From: a virus
DNA: 40,893 nt
Direction: 5' to 3' (one strand)
IMG/VR virus record: IMGVR_UViG_3300031569_000014
Coordinates: 1-40,893 of that record
Shown: positions 23,301-30,458 of the stretch, in pieces
Layout: each line of letters starts with the position of its first letter
How positions within the stretch are numbered: position 1 is the stretch's first letter
Notes under the pieces: generated by a model
The model's input: the letters and a program-made list of their open reading frames with translations, nothing else
The model's database searches: none
Told to the model about the DNA's origin: nothing
Position numbers and translations under genes: made by a program

Positions 23301-25884
23301 TTGATCTTGGGTGTAACAGTTGTGTTGCATTACCATCACTAGCACAGGTCCATGCTAAACTATTTGCATCTATACTTACTGATTGTCCTGGTGTAATATT
23401 GTGAGACCAATTTATTGAGTCGTTAGTAGCACTAACAAACCTGTGTTCGTAAACTCCGTCTGGATTAACTCCAACATTTACTACAATGCTTGTAGGCGTA
23501 ACTGCAATAATTTTACGTTTTTCACCGTATGCAGGATCTGTTATTCTCGGATATGTATGAGTTGTTAAAAAATCATCTTTTGCACATGTAAATGTTAAAC
23601 TGTTAGGATCAAAGCTAATTTCTTCTTTTGGCTGTAATCCGTGTACTGTTCCAAATTCTATTGTCATTAACCCGTTTGCTGGATCATAAGTTGTTCCTGT
23701 TGTAGGTGTATATTCTGCAGAAGGAATAGTTAATGTCATTACACCAGATGCCGGAGCGTATGTACCTGCTGTTGGTGTATATTGCATTTTATTAGCATCT
23801 GCAATCCAAACACTTGTGTCGTCCGGTCCTGTACCAGGATCAAGTGACACAAATGCGCCGCCTGTTGGTCGCTTAGTTCCGTATGAGTTTGGTCCTACTA
23901 GTGCTCCAGTAAGTCCTTTAAGTGTACAATTTCTAAGTCCACTTCCGTTTCTAACATAGAACATATTTGATCTAACGTTATCATCCCCAACACTTAGTAC
24001 TAATTGAGGTTGTACAACACCGTTGATGTAAGTTCTCTCACCTAATACAACATCAGTAGAAACTGCTGGACGAATCGTTGTTGTTCTTAATTCAGCACCA
24101 ACAAGTGCAACTTTACTTGGAATACTAATTGGAAGAATTTCAGCAAACTCACCTGACATACATTTTACAGTAGCACCAGCGCCAACTCTGTGAGCCTGGT
24201 CTGCTAACAAGTACGCCATTGTAAATCTAATTGTTCTAAACGGAGCGTTTAATGTACCGCCTTGTGTTGCATCATCAATGCCATTAGTTGATACATAATA
24301 AAGTTTTGCTTGTAGATCAAGTGAGTCCCATGCCGGAACAGTTCCGGTAACTCTTAATGCTTGACCAGTTGAGCCAATTGCAAGACGTTGTGTGTCTATT
24401 GCAGTTGAGTCTTGATCTTCAAATGTTTTTAAGTCACCGCGTCTTGCTAACTTGTTAGTTAGTGTACCAAGGATCATTACTTTCCAGTAATTTTGATCTG
24501 GTTGGTTAATGTCCATATCGGGTCTAGAAGCCGATTCTGTTGATCTATGATATGTTAGTGCAAGATATGAAGTCCCTTGCCAAGTAACAATATCTCCTGG
24601 AAAATATTCAACATTGTCTTCCCAGAAGTTTCTGTATTGACGACCATCTATAATTTGTTCCCAATATGCAGGCCATGCATCAGGTTGTAAGTTTGTACTA
24701 TCTTGAATAGCAATATATAAACTTCCTGAATGACGAACCATATCACCTGTTTTGTAATTTATAAATGAACTGTCGCCATCTTCGGCGTTCCAATCTTGCC
24801 TAAATTTATAACCTTCAAAAGTTAAATTCCAATCAGTTGTATATGTACTTGGTGCTAATGCAAAGTTAAATGTAACTGCTTTATAAATGTATCCGCCGTA
24901 TAGTACAGTATCGCCTGGTTGATAGTAAACGTTATCAGCCCATACTCCTTCGTATTCACTACCTGGAAGATATGTTGTCCAGTTATTGGCCGCATAATCA
25001 GTATTAAATCCGTTTGCCCCTGTTGATGACGTATGACCTAGTATACACTGCATCAAGTTTCCGCCACGCTTTACGATATCATTTTTCTTATATCTGTAAG
25101 ATGAAACCCACTCTGATGAAATTGTTACAACACCATCTTCGTCTGTTGTTGATATAGCAACATACTCAATGCCGTCAAGTTGTATAGTCCACTTGGATTG
25201 ATCTTCTTCTAAACCTAGCGTTGCGTTATCAGCTGAAGTGTGTCCTTGAACACATTGGTAAACAATGCCGCCGTATTTTACAATATCGTTTATACGATAA
25301 CGTACACCAATTGACCAGTTTGCTCTCCAAGTATCACTATCTGATAGTGTTGCCCAATCTCCTTGGTTAGCTTCTAAGCCTGAAAGTGTTGTTGCGGCAG
25401 ATACGTGCTGATTAACAGCTTTGTAAACTTTACCATTGTAACGTACTAAATCGTTTGTTCTGTATAGTGTGCTAACTGTCCAGTTGTACTTCCAGTCCGC
25501 TGACGAAACAGCAACTAGTGTCCATTTTCCGATGTCAGCAACTAGTCCGTCTGTGCCTGAAGCAAATGTTGCGGCAGAAGTATGAGACTCAGTACATTCG
25601 TAAATACTAGCACCGTATTTTACAATATTACCTACTGCGTATATCGTGCTTGTAGCCCAACCATTTTTCCAAACTTTACCTTCTGACTGTTTTTTCCATT
25701 TTGGTAATGCTGGTGTAACATCAGTACCTGCAAGATCATTATAAAATGTAGCGCCAGTGTGTGTTCGTAAAGCAACATATGTAAAACCTTCGTACTCGAT
25801 CATATCATCAACAATATAGTCTGAGCCGCCTGTCCATGCGCCTTTCCAATTAAATCTTATTCTGCTTAGTTTAAATTCTGCCAT
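20311..25884 (-). CDS. Giant modular fibre protein, 1857 aa, with chitin-binding-like repeats, beta-helix and BNR-type propeller
   Basis: Eight N-terminal CBM5/12-like repeats (residues 1-475) have units such as RYRINDIVKYGGIVYQC. A parallel beta-helix begins near YYVSTNGIDDATQGG (about 535). Between about residues 730 and 905 is an inserted pair of repeats, each containing T-C-A-x-D, P-R-x-T-D-P-x-Y and N-V-G blocks. After a region shared with the paralogue (QGVTTIGDNCVGMKIDG), residues about 1195-1490 hold several S-x-D/N-G-x-x-W blades (YTSSDGAVW, ISVDNGATW, LSSDNGYGW), a sialidase/BNR-like beta-propeller that the 1619-aa paralogue lacks. The C-terminal part again matches the paralogue (CRLTGHDFLDIGTGN). 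Exact TATAAATA lies 18 nt upstream. Likely a long fibre with several glycan-binding modules. Confidence 0.87.
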   Translation of the reverse strand: MAEFKLSRIRFNWKGAWTGGSDYIVDDMIEYEGFTYVALRTHTGATFYNDLAGTDVTPALPKWKKQSEGKVWKNGWATSTIYAVGNIVKYGASIYECTESHTSAATFASGTDGLVADIGKWTLVAVSSADWKYNWTVSTLYRTNDLVRYNGKVYKAVNQHVSAATTLSGLEANQGDWATLSDSDTWRANWSIGVRYRINDIVKYGGIVYQCVQGHTSADNATLGLEEDQSKWTIQLDGIEYVAISTTDEDGVVTISSEWVSSYRYKKNDIVKRGGNLMQCILGHTSSTGANGFNTDYAANNWTTYLPGSEYEGVWADNVYYQPGDTVLYGGYIYKAVTFNFALAPSTYTTDWNLTFEGYKFRQDWNAEDGDSSFINYKTGDMVRHSGSLYIAIQDSTNLQPDAWPAYWEQIIDGRQYRNFWEDNVEYFPGDIVTWQGTSYLALTYHRSTESASRPDMDINQPDQNYWKVMILGTLTNKLARRGDLKTFEDQDSTAIDTQRLAIGSTGQALRVTGTVPAWDSLDLQAKLYYVSTNGIDDATQGGTLNAPFRTIRFTMAYLLADQAHRVGAGATVKCMSGEFAEILPISIPSKVALVGAELRTTTIRPAVSTDVVLGERTYINGVVQPQLVLSVGDDNVRSNMFYVRNGSGLRNCTLKGLTGALVGPNSYGTKRPTGGAFVSLDPGTGPDDTSVWIADANKMQYTPTAGTYAPASGVMTLTIPSAEYTPTTGTTYDPANGLMTIEFGTVHGLQPKEEISFDPNSLTFTCAKDDFLTTHTYPRITDPAYGEKRKIIAVTPTSIVVNVGVNPDGVYEHRFVSATNDSINWSHNITPGQSVSIDANSLAWTCASDGNATQLLHPRSTDPYYNKKIVITGTSSTTITMNVGISSELSAHTFVSATAGAVNMERIQGGKSTYVQGVTTIGDNCVGMKIDGALHNGGNRSIVANDFTQVLSDGIGYWATNLGRSELVSVFTYYAHIGYLAENGGILRATNGNNSYGTFGSVAEGFDSTETAQTATVNNQSGEATIDEVFTTGSQILAVAYKNTGQTYTQATLSTTQASGVDFDARYDEFRYGAVSRIDLALPDDSTNVGGRGFKSFGNTGQGGGLSTLVFAASEVRTRAQLLGMRINITEGLGAGQYGWIQNYNPSTFTATVYKESTNTPGWDNIVNGKLNETALDGTTTYTYEPRITISSPTFAKTNNSVQTGAQDLGYSDGLAKWYYAPTGTNDWYTSSDGAVWADLESPYSLSYTGFAKTGPIMVGVADGTDKLVYTNDGINFDYSTLPASTTWKHVEIGGPNGDTIIALATGNANAYVATLTTDGDSTVVPSTWNTRATGGSNTTWVGLAYGAGKWIALAQNGTTVISVDNGATWTTGAANSPVAPEVYSDLAFGSNCWVATMNQSDRIIYSDTGTAWSDSGLVGDSGRENWKIGYTQGLFMVVSNTGTTLSSDNGYGWTIREVTGNLTTIAGGIRNNLPAFVGMSSAGSVGNIITGGATAYARVEVVNGKLNLFKIYNPGSGYITAPTISVEDPEEYGEPYFTVDINNGVLPQPTFYNRGTGYQSAIVLITGNGFGEELQIGNTMRISGITTVPGPGANVRFAGNATIYRLVKVNSQSGVTPNIELTFQISPVLGRTTAPVHSTGVTIRERYSQCRLTGHDFLDIGTGNFADTNYPNLYVDGQTSANDTVQANEVQESNGGRVFYTSSDQDGNYRVGELFRVSQAQGGVTLNADFFNLEGLDELRLGGIRVGGTQAVIREFTTDNTFVANSDNIIPTQKALTSYIENRFTGGGSNLFTNKLTAGQVVLEDNVMSNTAGSNNALAMTDINVGMTINGPLGGGLQALGMFMAARTERDDFNG
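24455..25884 (-). repeat. Eight chitin-binding-like protein repeats in the 1857-aa fibre
   Basis: Eight units of about 150-200 nt encode the same W...Y...D.V.Y.G..Y.....H pattern as in the paralogue. The first unit of both proteins is nearly identical at its start (MAEFKL, then RIRF), so the whole array was probably duplicated together and then diverged unit by unit. Confidence 0.85.
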
Positions 25885-25901
25885 TTTCTCAACCTTCTAA
25901 G

Positions 25902-25909
25902 TATTTATA
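25902..25909 (-). promoter_or_regulatory. T4 late promoter, exact TATAAATA, overlapping a stop codon
   Basis: TATAAATA on the minus strand lies 18 nt before ATG 25884. The TAA stop of the preceding gene (25907-25905) lies inside the promoter octamer, so the same bases end one gene and start transcription of the next. Confidence 0.7.
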
Positions 25910-26264
25910 CACCCGTTGGGTATGTGTAATCTTCGTTAATTCGTGCTACTAAATTTCCGCTATCGTCAATATAGTAACTAATATTTCTGTTATCCCATCT
26001 AAATTGTTCATAATTTAAATTCTTATAAAGCCTCTCGTGGTTTACATTTCTTCCTTCAAAGAAATTTTCACCTTGATCAAAGTCTTCATAGTTATCTGTT
26101 GGATCACCTTCTGCGTTAATTGCAATACTATCATGACTTGTAAGTTGATCAACTTTACCTACATACAATTCACCATCGTCTGTTCTACGCAATCCATAAA
26201 AATATCTTGCATCTGTTTGGTCAATCATGTTTTGTATGCTTTGACCTAGAAAGTTATCTGACAT
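25905..26264 (-). CDS. Small acidic/aromatic virion protein, 119 aa
   Basis: The protein opens MSDNFLGQSIQNMIDQTDAR and is rich in Asp, Asn, Tyr and Arg, with a basic/aromatic central part (NYEQFRWDNRNISYYIDDSG) and no cysteine, signal peptide or membrane segment. I have a general memory of similar small structural proteins beside fibre genes in T4-like marine phages but cannot name the family. The ATG overlaps the stop of gene 26593-26264 by one base (TAATG), so translation is coupled. Its stop codon is inside the promoter of the 1857-aa fibre. A linker or assembly factor for that fibre is possible. Confidence 0.7.
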   Translation of the reverse strand: MSDNFLGQSIQNMIDQTDARYFYGLRRTDDGELYVGKVDQLTSHDSIAINAEGDPTDNYEDFDQGENFFEGRNVNHERLYKNLNYEQFRWDNRNISYYIDDSGNLVARINEDYTYPTGV

Positions 26265-26593
26265 TATACAATCTCCACTAAGCTAAGAATCACATCAAGT
26301 GATTCAGTTGTATCCGACGTAACGTATAATACGTTACCTGCATCAAGAACAATTTTCTCACCCTTGCCAATCGGCTTCATTGCAGTATTAGGAGGAATAG
26401 GCATCCCTTTAATTAGTACACCAATCGAACTTGCTTCGTCACCAACTTCAAGGGTAGCACTTACCATGCCACTTGTTAAATTAGCGATATTCATTCCGAT
26501 AACAGTTGCACTAGTAGCGGCAGGAGTTGTATAAACTGCTACCCGGCTTGTGCCTACTTCTTTTCCTATGATATTTTTAAAATTCGTTGCCAT
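26264..26593 (-). CDS. Small beta-sandwich virion protein, 109 aa (second paralogue)
   Basis: The layout matches the other two small all-beta genes: RVAVYTTPAATSATVIGMNIAN, a loop with EVGDEASSIGVLIKG, and the final strand after IVLDAGNVLYV. Where the 15383 paralogue has a Cys before the Asn of the second strand, this one has Ala. A PIPPNTAMKPIGKG loop is particular to this copy. The gene begins the block of the two giant fibres, as its sisters begin the two other blocks. Start is preceded by GGGAAAAAA. Probable role: fibre-base, collar or decoration subunit; unproven. Confidence 0.7.
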   Translation of the reverse strand: MATNFKNIIGKEVGTSRVAVYTTPAATSATVIGMNIANLTSGMVSATLEVGDEASSIGVLIKGMPIPPNTAMKPIGKGEKIVLDAGNVLYVTSDTTESLDVILSLVEIV

Positions 26594-26602
26594 CTTTTTT
26601 CC

Positions 26603-29600
26603 CTATAATAGTAATGCAAGTTTTATTGCAATTTCCTCTGCATCATTAAATGTAACAGCACCTGTAGCACCTGCAACCGAAACCCAGTTATTGCCGACAT
26701 CGTATATTTCTACTCTGTCTTCAACTGTGTTATACCGCATCATTCCAAGTTCTGGACTAGGATGCCTGTTAGCGTTGTTACCAACAGGAATAACAAATCC
26801 GCCTGTTCCTTCAACTTTAAAGTATCCTGATCCTGCTTGTTTTAAAGTAGTAACAGCACCGTCTATAGTATTAGTTATCACATTTCCGTTAAAACTAAAG
26901 TTTTCAATTGTTACAAAACCACTGCCGTTTGCACGTAAAACTAAATCTTCGTTAGTAGTAATTGTTTCTAAAACATTATCGTGTATAGCAATGTCATCTA
27001 CTTCAAGTCTTGCTACGTTAAATCGTTCTGTAGTTACATCAGCTACAAGCGAACCACCTGCATAAAATCTTAGTGTATTATCGTTGGCGCCCGGTGTTAA
27101 CTCGGGTGTAATGTATGTATCTCTATCAACATCGTATACTCCGCCTAGCTGGATCCAGCTTCCGTCATATGCTTCAAAAACACTAGTATCAGTGTTATAT
27201 CTAATCATACCAGTAATTGGTGATCCAGGACGCTGTGCTGTTGTACCCTTAGGAAGTATTAATGCTCCTGTAGCATCGATTGTTACAGACTCACTACTTG
27301 GATCTAATATGATGTCGCCACTTAGGTTAGCAATAATGTTATCACTAAGTTGTAGTTGATCAATAATAACTTGACCAACTCCGTTTGGTGTAACATTAAT
27401 ATCGCCATTGCTTGCATTTGTAGTAATAGTATCGTTGTCAATAATAATATCATCGACAAATACCTTGCCAACATTTATTTCTGACCAATTAAGTAATGTT
27501 GTTCCTAACTTATATGTATCGTCAACATTTGGAACAATGTCACTGTCAATTCTTGCGTTGATATTAATTGTGTCAGTATCTTCGTCGCCGAGTGTAATAT
27601 TTCCGCCAACTGTTACATTGCCAGTTACATCTAAGTTACCAGTAATATTAACGTTGTCTTGTAAATTAATGTTGCCTGTTGAACTGTTAATATTAATGTC
27701 GCCGCTAGTACTACTAATAGTATTTCCGCTAACTCTAATATTTCCAGCTTCAACCTTTGTGCCATCAATAATCGTTGTGTTTGTACCGTCAGTAAACGTA
27801 ATACCTTGGTTGTTATTAAATAAGAATTCTGCGTTAGTAAATGTTACTTCGCCTGTTTCTTGATTAACTCTAAATAAATCGCCTACTCTAAAGTCACCTT
27901 TGTGGTCAACTGTACTAAAGTATATATTTGCATCGCTGTTAGCAACAACTTCGTTTGCTTGGATAACTTCAGTTACATCATTAGTAACGTCTTTACCTGT
28001 GCCAATATAAGCTAAGTTCATCCCAATAGCATACACAATCGAACCACTGCCTGTTCCGTGAATACCGTAATTACCGTAAACACTTGCACTTGCAATACTT
28101 CTAATTTCGCCACCAAAGTCTGAGTGATCAATAAATGTTAATGCAGTAGCAGTGCCGCCTCCGCTAAACTCAACGTCTTGAATAAATGTATCATTATCAA
28201 CAAGTACTTGTGATCCACTGTCTTCGTCAAAATCTAATTTTAATACAGTGTATTGATCAACTATTGAAGCACTAGTTGGATTAGTAAATGCAGATGCTTG
28301 ACCTGCTCCTTTTCTAACACGGAAGTCGTCAATACGTCCTGCAAAACCATTTACGCCTGCGTAGTCCGAACCAATAATTAATGGCTTAGTTGTTCCTAAA
28401 TTAGTATTATTTGATGCAGTAGCTTGCTGTACTCCGTCAACAAAGAACTTAATTGTTGTACCAACTCTCGAAATCATAATATGATAAAAAGTAGTATTAA
28501 TAAGTGTAATAGCCGGAGCCATAATTGAAGTAGTACCAATGTTAATTTTTGGAACTCTATCAACTGTGTAAAAATTTAATGCATTGTCAGTAGCCGAGCC
28601 TGCTCTAAAGTCAAACATCATTTCTGTACCAGTGTCATCTGAGATATAAATTACCCCTTCTACACTAAAGTCACCTGTGCCAAAGCCAAAATCACTTGCA
28701 GAAGTTAGTGAAAATCTATCGCCTGTGCCGTCAAATAATCCAATTCCTGTTCCAAACTTTATAGGAGTTCCTGTAGAAACTTGAGCGTTACCAACTGCTG
28801 TAACAGTTTTCTTAGCTCTACTTAATGGCTTAATAAATCCAGTTGCTTTACCATCAATAATTACAGTATTAGTATCAATTGATTCAATTGCGGCTGTTGC
28901 TAATGTTGCGCCGCCTGCGTCTTTAAGAACAATATTCTGCCCTGCGGCTACTGCTGTTCCAGCAAATCCGCTATATTTAATTTTTGTTTTTCCATCGCCT
29001 TTAAGTCCACTAGCACCCTCAAGTATTTCAATACCCTTGTCTGCAAAGTATGTAAAGCAATTTAACCATTCTACCCTTGCGCCATTAGTAACTTTAAGTC
29101 CACTAACTCCTGGAGTAATAAATGTTACGCTGTGGAAAAGCATTGCGGCTTCTCTTGAATCTGAATGTGCAACTGCACCATCAATGAAACAACCTTTACC
29201 TGCGTCACCACTTGCAAATCCTCTTGGATCATCAGTACTAGTTGTTGTACCTTTTGTGATTACACTAACGTTTCTTATGTATGGTGATCTTTCATAAATT
29301 CTAACGTTGTTAGCAAAACGGAAACCGTGTCCTGTGTTTGCTCCGCTATTATAATAAAAATCTTTAAGTGTAACATCTTCAACTGCTGAGTCGCCTTGCA
29401 TTAAAAATGCATCGTTGCTTTGTGTTCCACTTGTTGGAGAAATCTCAACTGCACGTAAACTGTGCCCTCTTACTGTAACACCTTGTGGAACGGTTAATGG
29501 AAATGCTTCTTGATATTGTCCTGGATAAATGTAAACTGTATCGTGTAAGCCAGCAAGTTCTAAACCCTTTGCAATAGTCGCAACCGGATCTTGCGGGTGC

Positions 29601-30319
29601 GTTCCTGTTCTAGAATCACTACCGTTTGTAGCAACGTATATCAAATTGCCCGGAGTACTAATTAAATCAATAGCACCAAAGTCTAGGTCATTTGTTGTTA
29701 GTGTATTTGTTGTTACGTTAGCAAAGTTACCAGTTGCCCAACGCTTAGATGATGTACCAATATTGTACGTGTTGTCAATGTCTGGCATAATATCACTAGC
29801 AATATCTGCATTAATAAAAATGTTATCAGTGTCATCACTACCAATAGTAATATTGCCGTCTGCACTAATATTTCCAGTAGCATGTAGATTACCATTAACA
29901 GTAGTGTTACCAATAATGTTAATTTCACCAGTTCCGTTTGCACGAATAAACAAATCACTGTTAGTATTTGTGTTTTCAATAAAGTTGTTATTAAGTTCTA
30001 AGTCGCCTACAATAACTCTGTTACCAACAATAGTATTGTCAGCAGTAGCTATTGAAAATTCTTGTGCAGTAGTTGAAATAGTGCTAGTAGCACCGTTGAT
30101 TGTTACATTACCTACTTGGAATGTAGTATTTGTAATTTCTAAGTCGGTAACTCTTGCAGTGCCTGCAATGTCTAATGCGTATTGAGGACTAGTGGTTTTT
30201 ACACCGATTCGACGATTTGTTACATCTAAATATAAAAGGTCTGTCTCAAAGGCCAAATCCGTCCCATTACGTAGGAGGTTTTCCTTTAAGAGAGGACCCG
30301 ATATGCGACCAATTGCCAT
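26603..30319 (-). CDS. Fibre protein with beta-helix and LamG-like lectin domain, 1238 aa
   Basis: The N-terminus (MAIGRISGPLLKENLLRNG, then DLAFETDLL) matches that of the 1349-aa neighbour and probably forms the attachment or trimerisation head. Repeated IxGNxxxxGNITIG strands follow. A pectate-lyase-like beta-helix runs from IYVATNGSDSRTG through GQYQEAFPLTVPQGVTVRG to GVSGLKVTNGARVEWLNCF. Residues about 520-680 form a concanavalin/LamG-like domain (FDGTGDRFSLTSAS, GTGDFSVEGVIYI, TFYHIMISRVGTTIKFFVDG, GRIDDFRVRKG), a lectin fold absent from the neighbour. The C-terminal part has two knob motifs (GTTAQRPGSPITGMIRYNT and NANRHPSPELGMMRYNT). TATAAATA is 120 nt upstream, leaving a long structured leader. 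Confidence 0.87.
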   Translation of the reverse strand: MAIGRISGPLLKENLLRNGTDLAFETDLLYLDVTNRRIGVKTTSPQYALDIAGTARVTDLEITNTTFQVGNVTINGATSTISTTAQEFSIATADNTIVGNRVIVGDLELNNNFIENTNTNSDLFIRANGTGEINIIGNTTVNGNLHATGNISADGNITIGSDDTDNIFINADIASDIMPDIDNTYNIGTSSKRWATGNFANVTTNTLTTNDLDFGAIDLISTPGNLIYVATNGSDSRTGTHPQDPVATIAKGLELAGLHDTVYIYPGQYQEAFPLTVPQGVTVRGHSLRAVEISPTSGTQSNDAFLMQGDSAVEDVTLKDFYYNSGANTGHGFRFANNVRIYERSPYIRNVSVITKGTTTSTDDPRGFASGDAGKGCFIDGAVAHSDSREAAMLFHSVTFITPGVSGLKVTNGARVEWLNCFTYFADKGIEILEGASGLKGDGKTKIKYSGFAGTAVAAGQNIVLKDAGGATLATAAIESIDTNTVIIDGKATGFIKPLSRAKKTVTAVGNAQVSTGTPIKFGTGIGLFDGTGDRFSLTSASDFGFGTGDFSVEGVIYISDDTGTEMMFDFRAGSATDNALNFYTVDRVPKINIGTTSIMAPAITLINTTFYHIMISRVGTTIKFFVDGVQQATASNNTNLGTTKPLIIGSDYAGVNGFAGRIDDFRVRKGAGQASAFTNPTSASIVDQYTVLKLDFDEDSGSQVLVDNDTFIQDVEFSGGGTATALTFIDHSDFGGEIRSIASASVYGNYGIHGTGSGSIVYAIGMNLAYIGTGKDVTNDVTEVIQANEVVANSDANIYFSTVDHKGDFRVGDLFRVNQETGEVTFTNAEFLFNNNQGITFTDGTNTTIIDGTKVEAGNIRVSGNTISSTSGDININSSTGNINLQDNVNITGNLDVTGNVTVGGNITLGDEDTDTININARIDSDIVPNVDDTYKLGTTLLNWSEINVGKVFVDDIIIDNDTITTNASNGDINVTPNGVGQVIIDQLQLSDNIIANLSGDIILDPSSESVTIDATGALILPKGTTAQRPGSPITGMIRYNTDTSVFEAYDGSWIQLGGVYDVDRDTYITPELTPGANDNTLRFYAGGSLVADVTTERFNVARLEVDDIAIHDNVLETITTNEDLVLRANGSGFVTIENFSFNGNVITNTIDGAVTTLKQAGSGYFKVEGTGGFVIPVGNNANRHPSPELGMMRYNTVEDRVEIYDVGNNWVSVAGATGAVTFNDAEEIAIKLALLL

Positions 30320-30372
30320 CTTCTCTCCTTAATACGGGGATCCTGTCCCTCTAGCCTAAATTTACAGCTTTC

Positions 30373-30412
30373 ACTCTTTGCTGGCTAACCACAGTTTGTC
30401 TCTGCAAAGAGT
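30373..30412 (-). other. Inverted repeat in the leader of the 1238-aa fibre gene
   Basis: ACTCTTTGC (30373-30381) and GCAAAGAGT (30404-30412) are perfect 9-bp arms around 22 nt, whose centre TGGCTAACCA is itself nearly palindromic. The element lies between the promoter at 30439 and the start codon, so it would be in the 5' untranslated RNA. There is no T-run after it on the minus strand, so it does not look like an intrinsic terminator. Confidence 0.5.
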
Positions 30413-30438
30413 ATAGTTGGTCTTCTTTGCATTACTAT

Positions 30439-30446
30439 TATTTATA
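30439..30446 (-). promoter_or_regulatory. T4 late promoter, exact TATAAATA, with long leader
   Basis: TATAAATA on the minus strand lies 13 nt past the stop of the 1349-aa gene and 120 nt before ATG 30319. Unlike the other candidates it leaves a leader of roughly 110 nt that contains the 9-bp inverted repeat. Confidence 0.65.
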
Positions 30447-30458
30447 CGATTTTGAAAT

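Noticed and set aside
18957-25884. Repeat arrays considered as CRISPR-like
   Set aside because: The repeats are in-frame protein repeats of unequal length without constant direct repeats or unique spacers.
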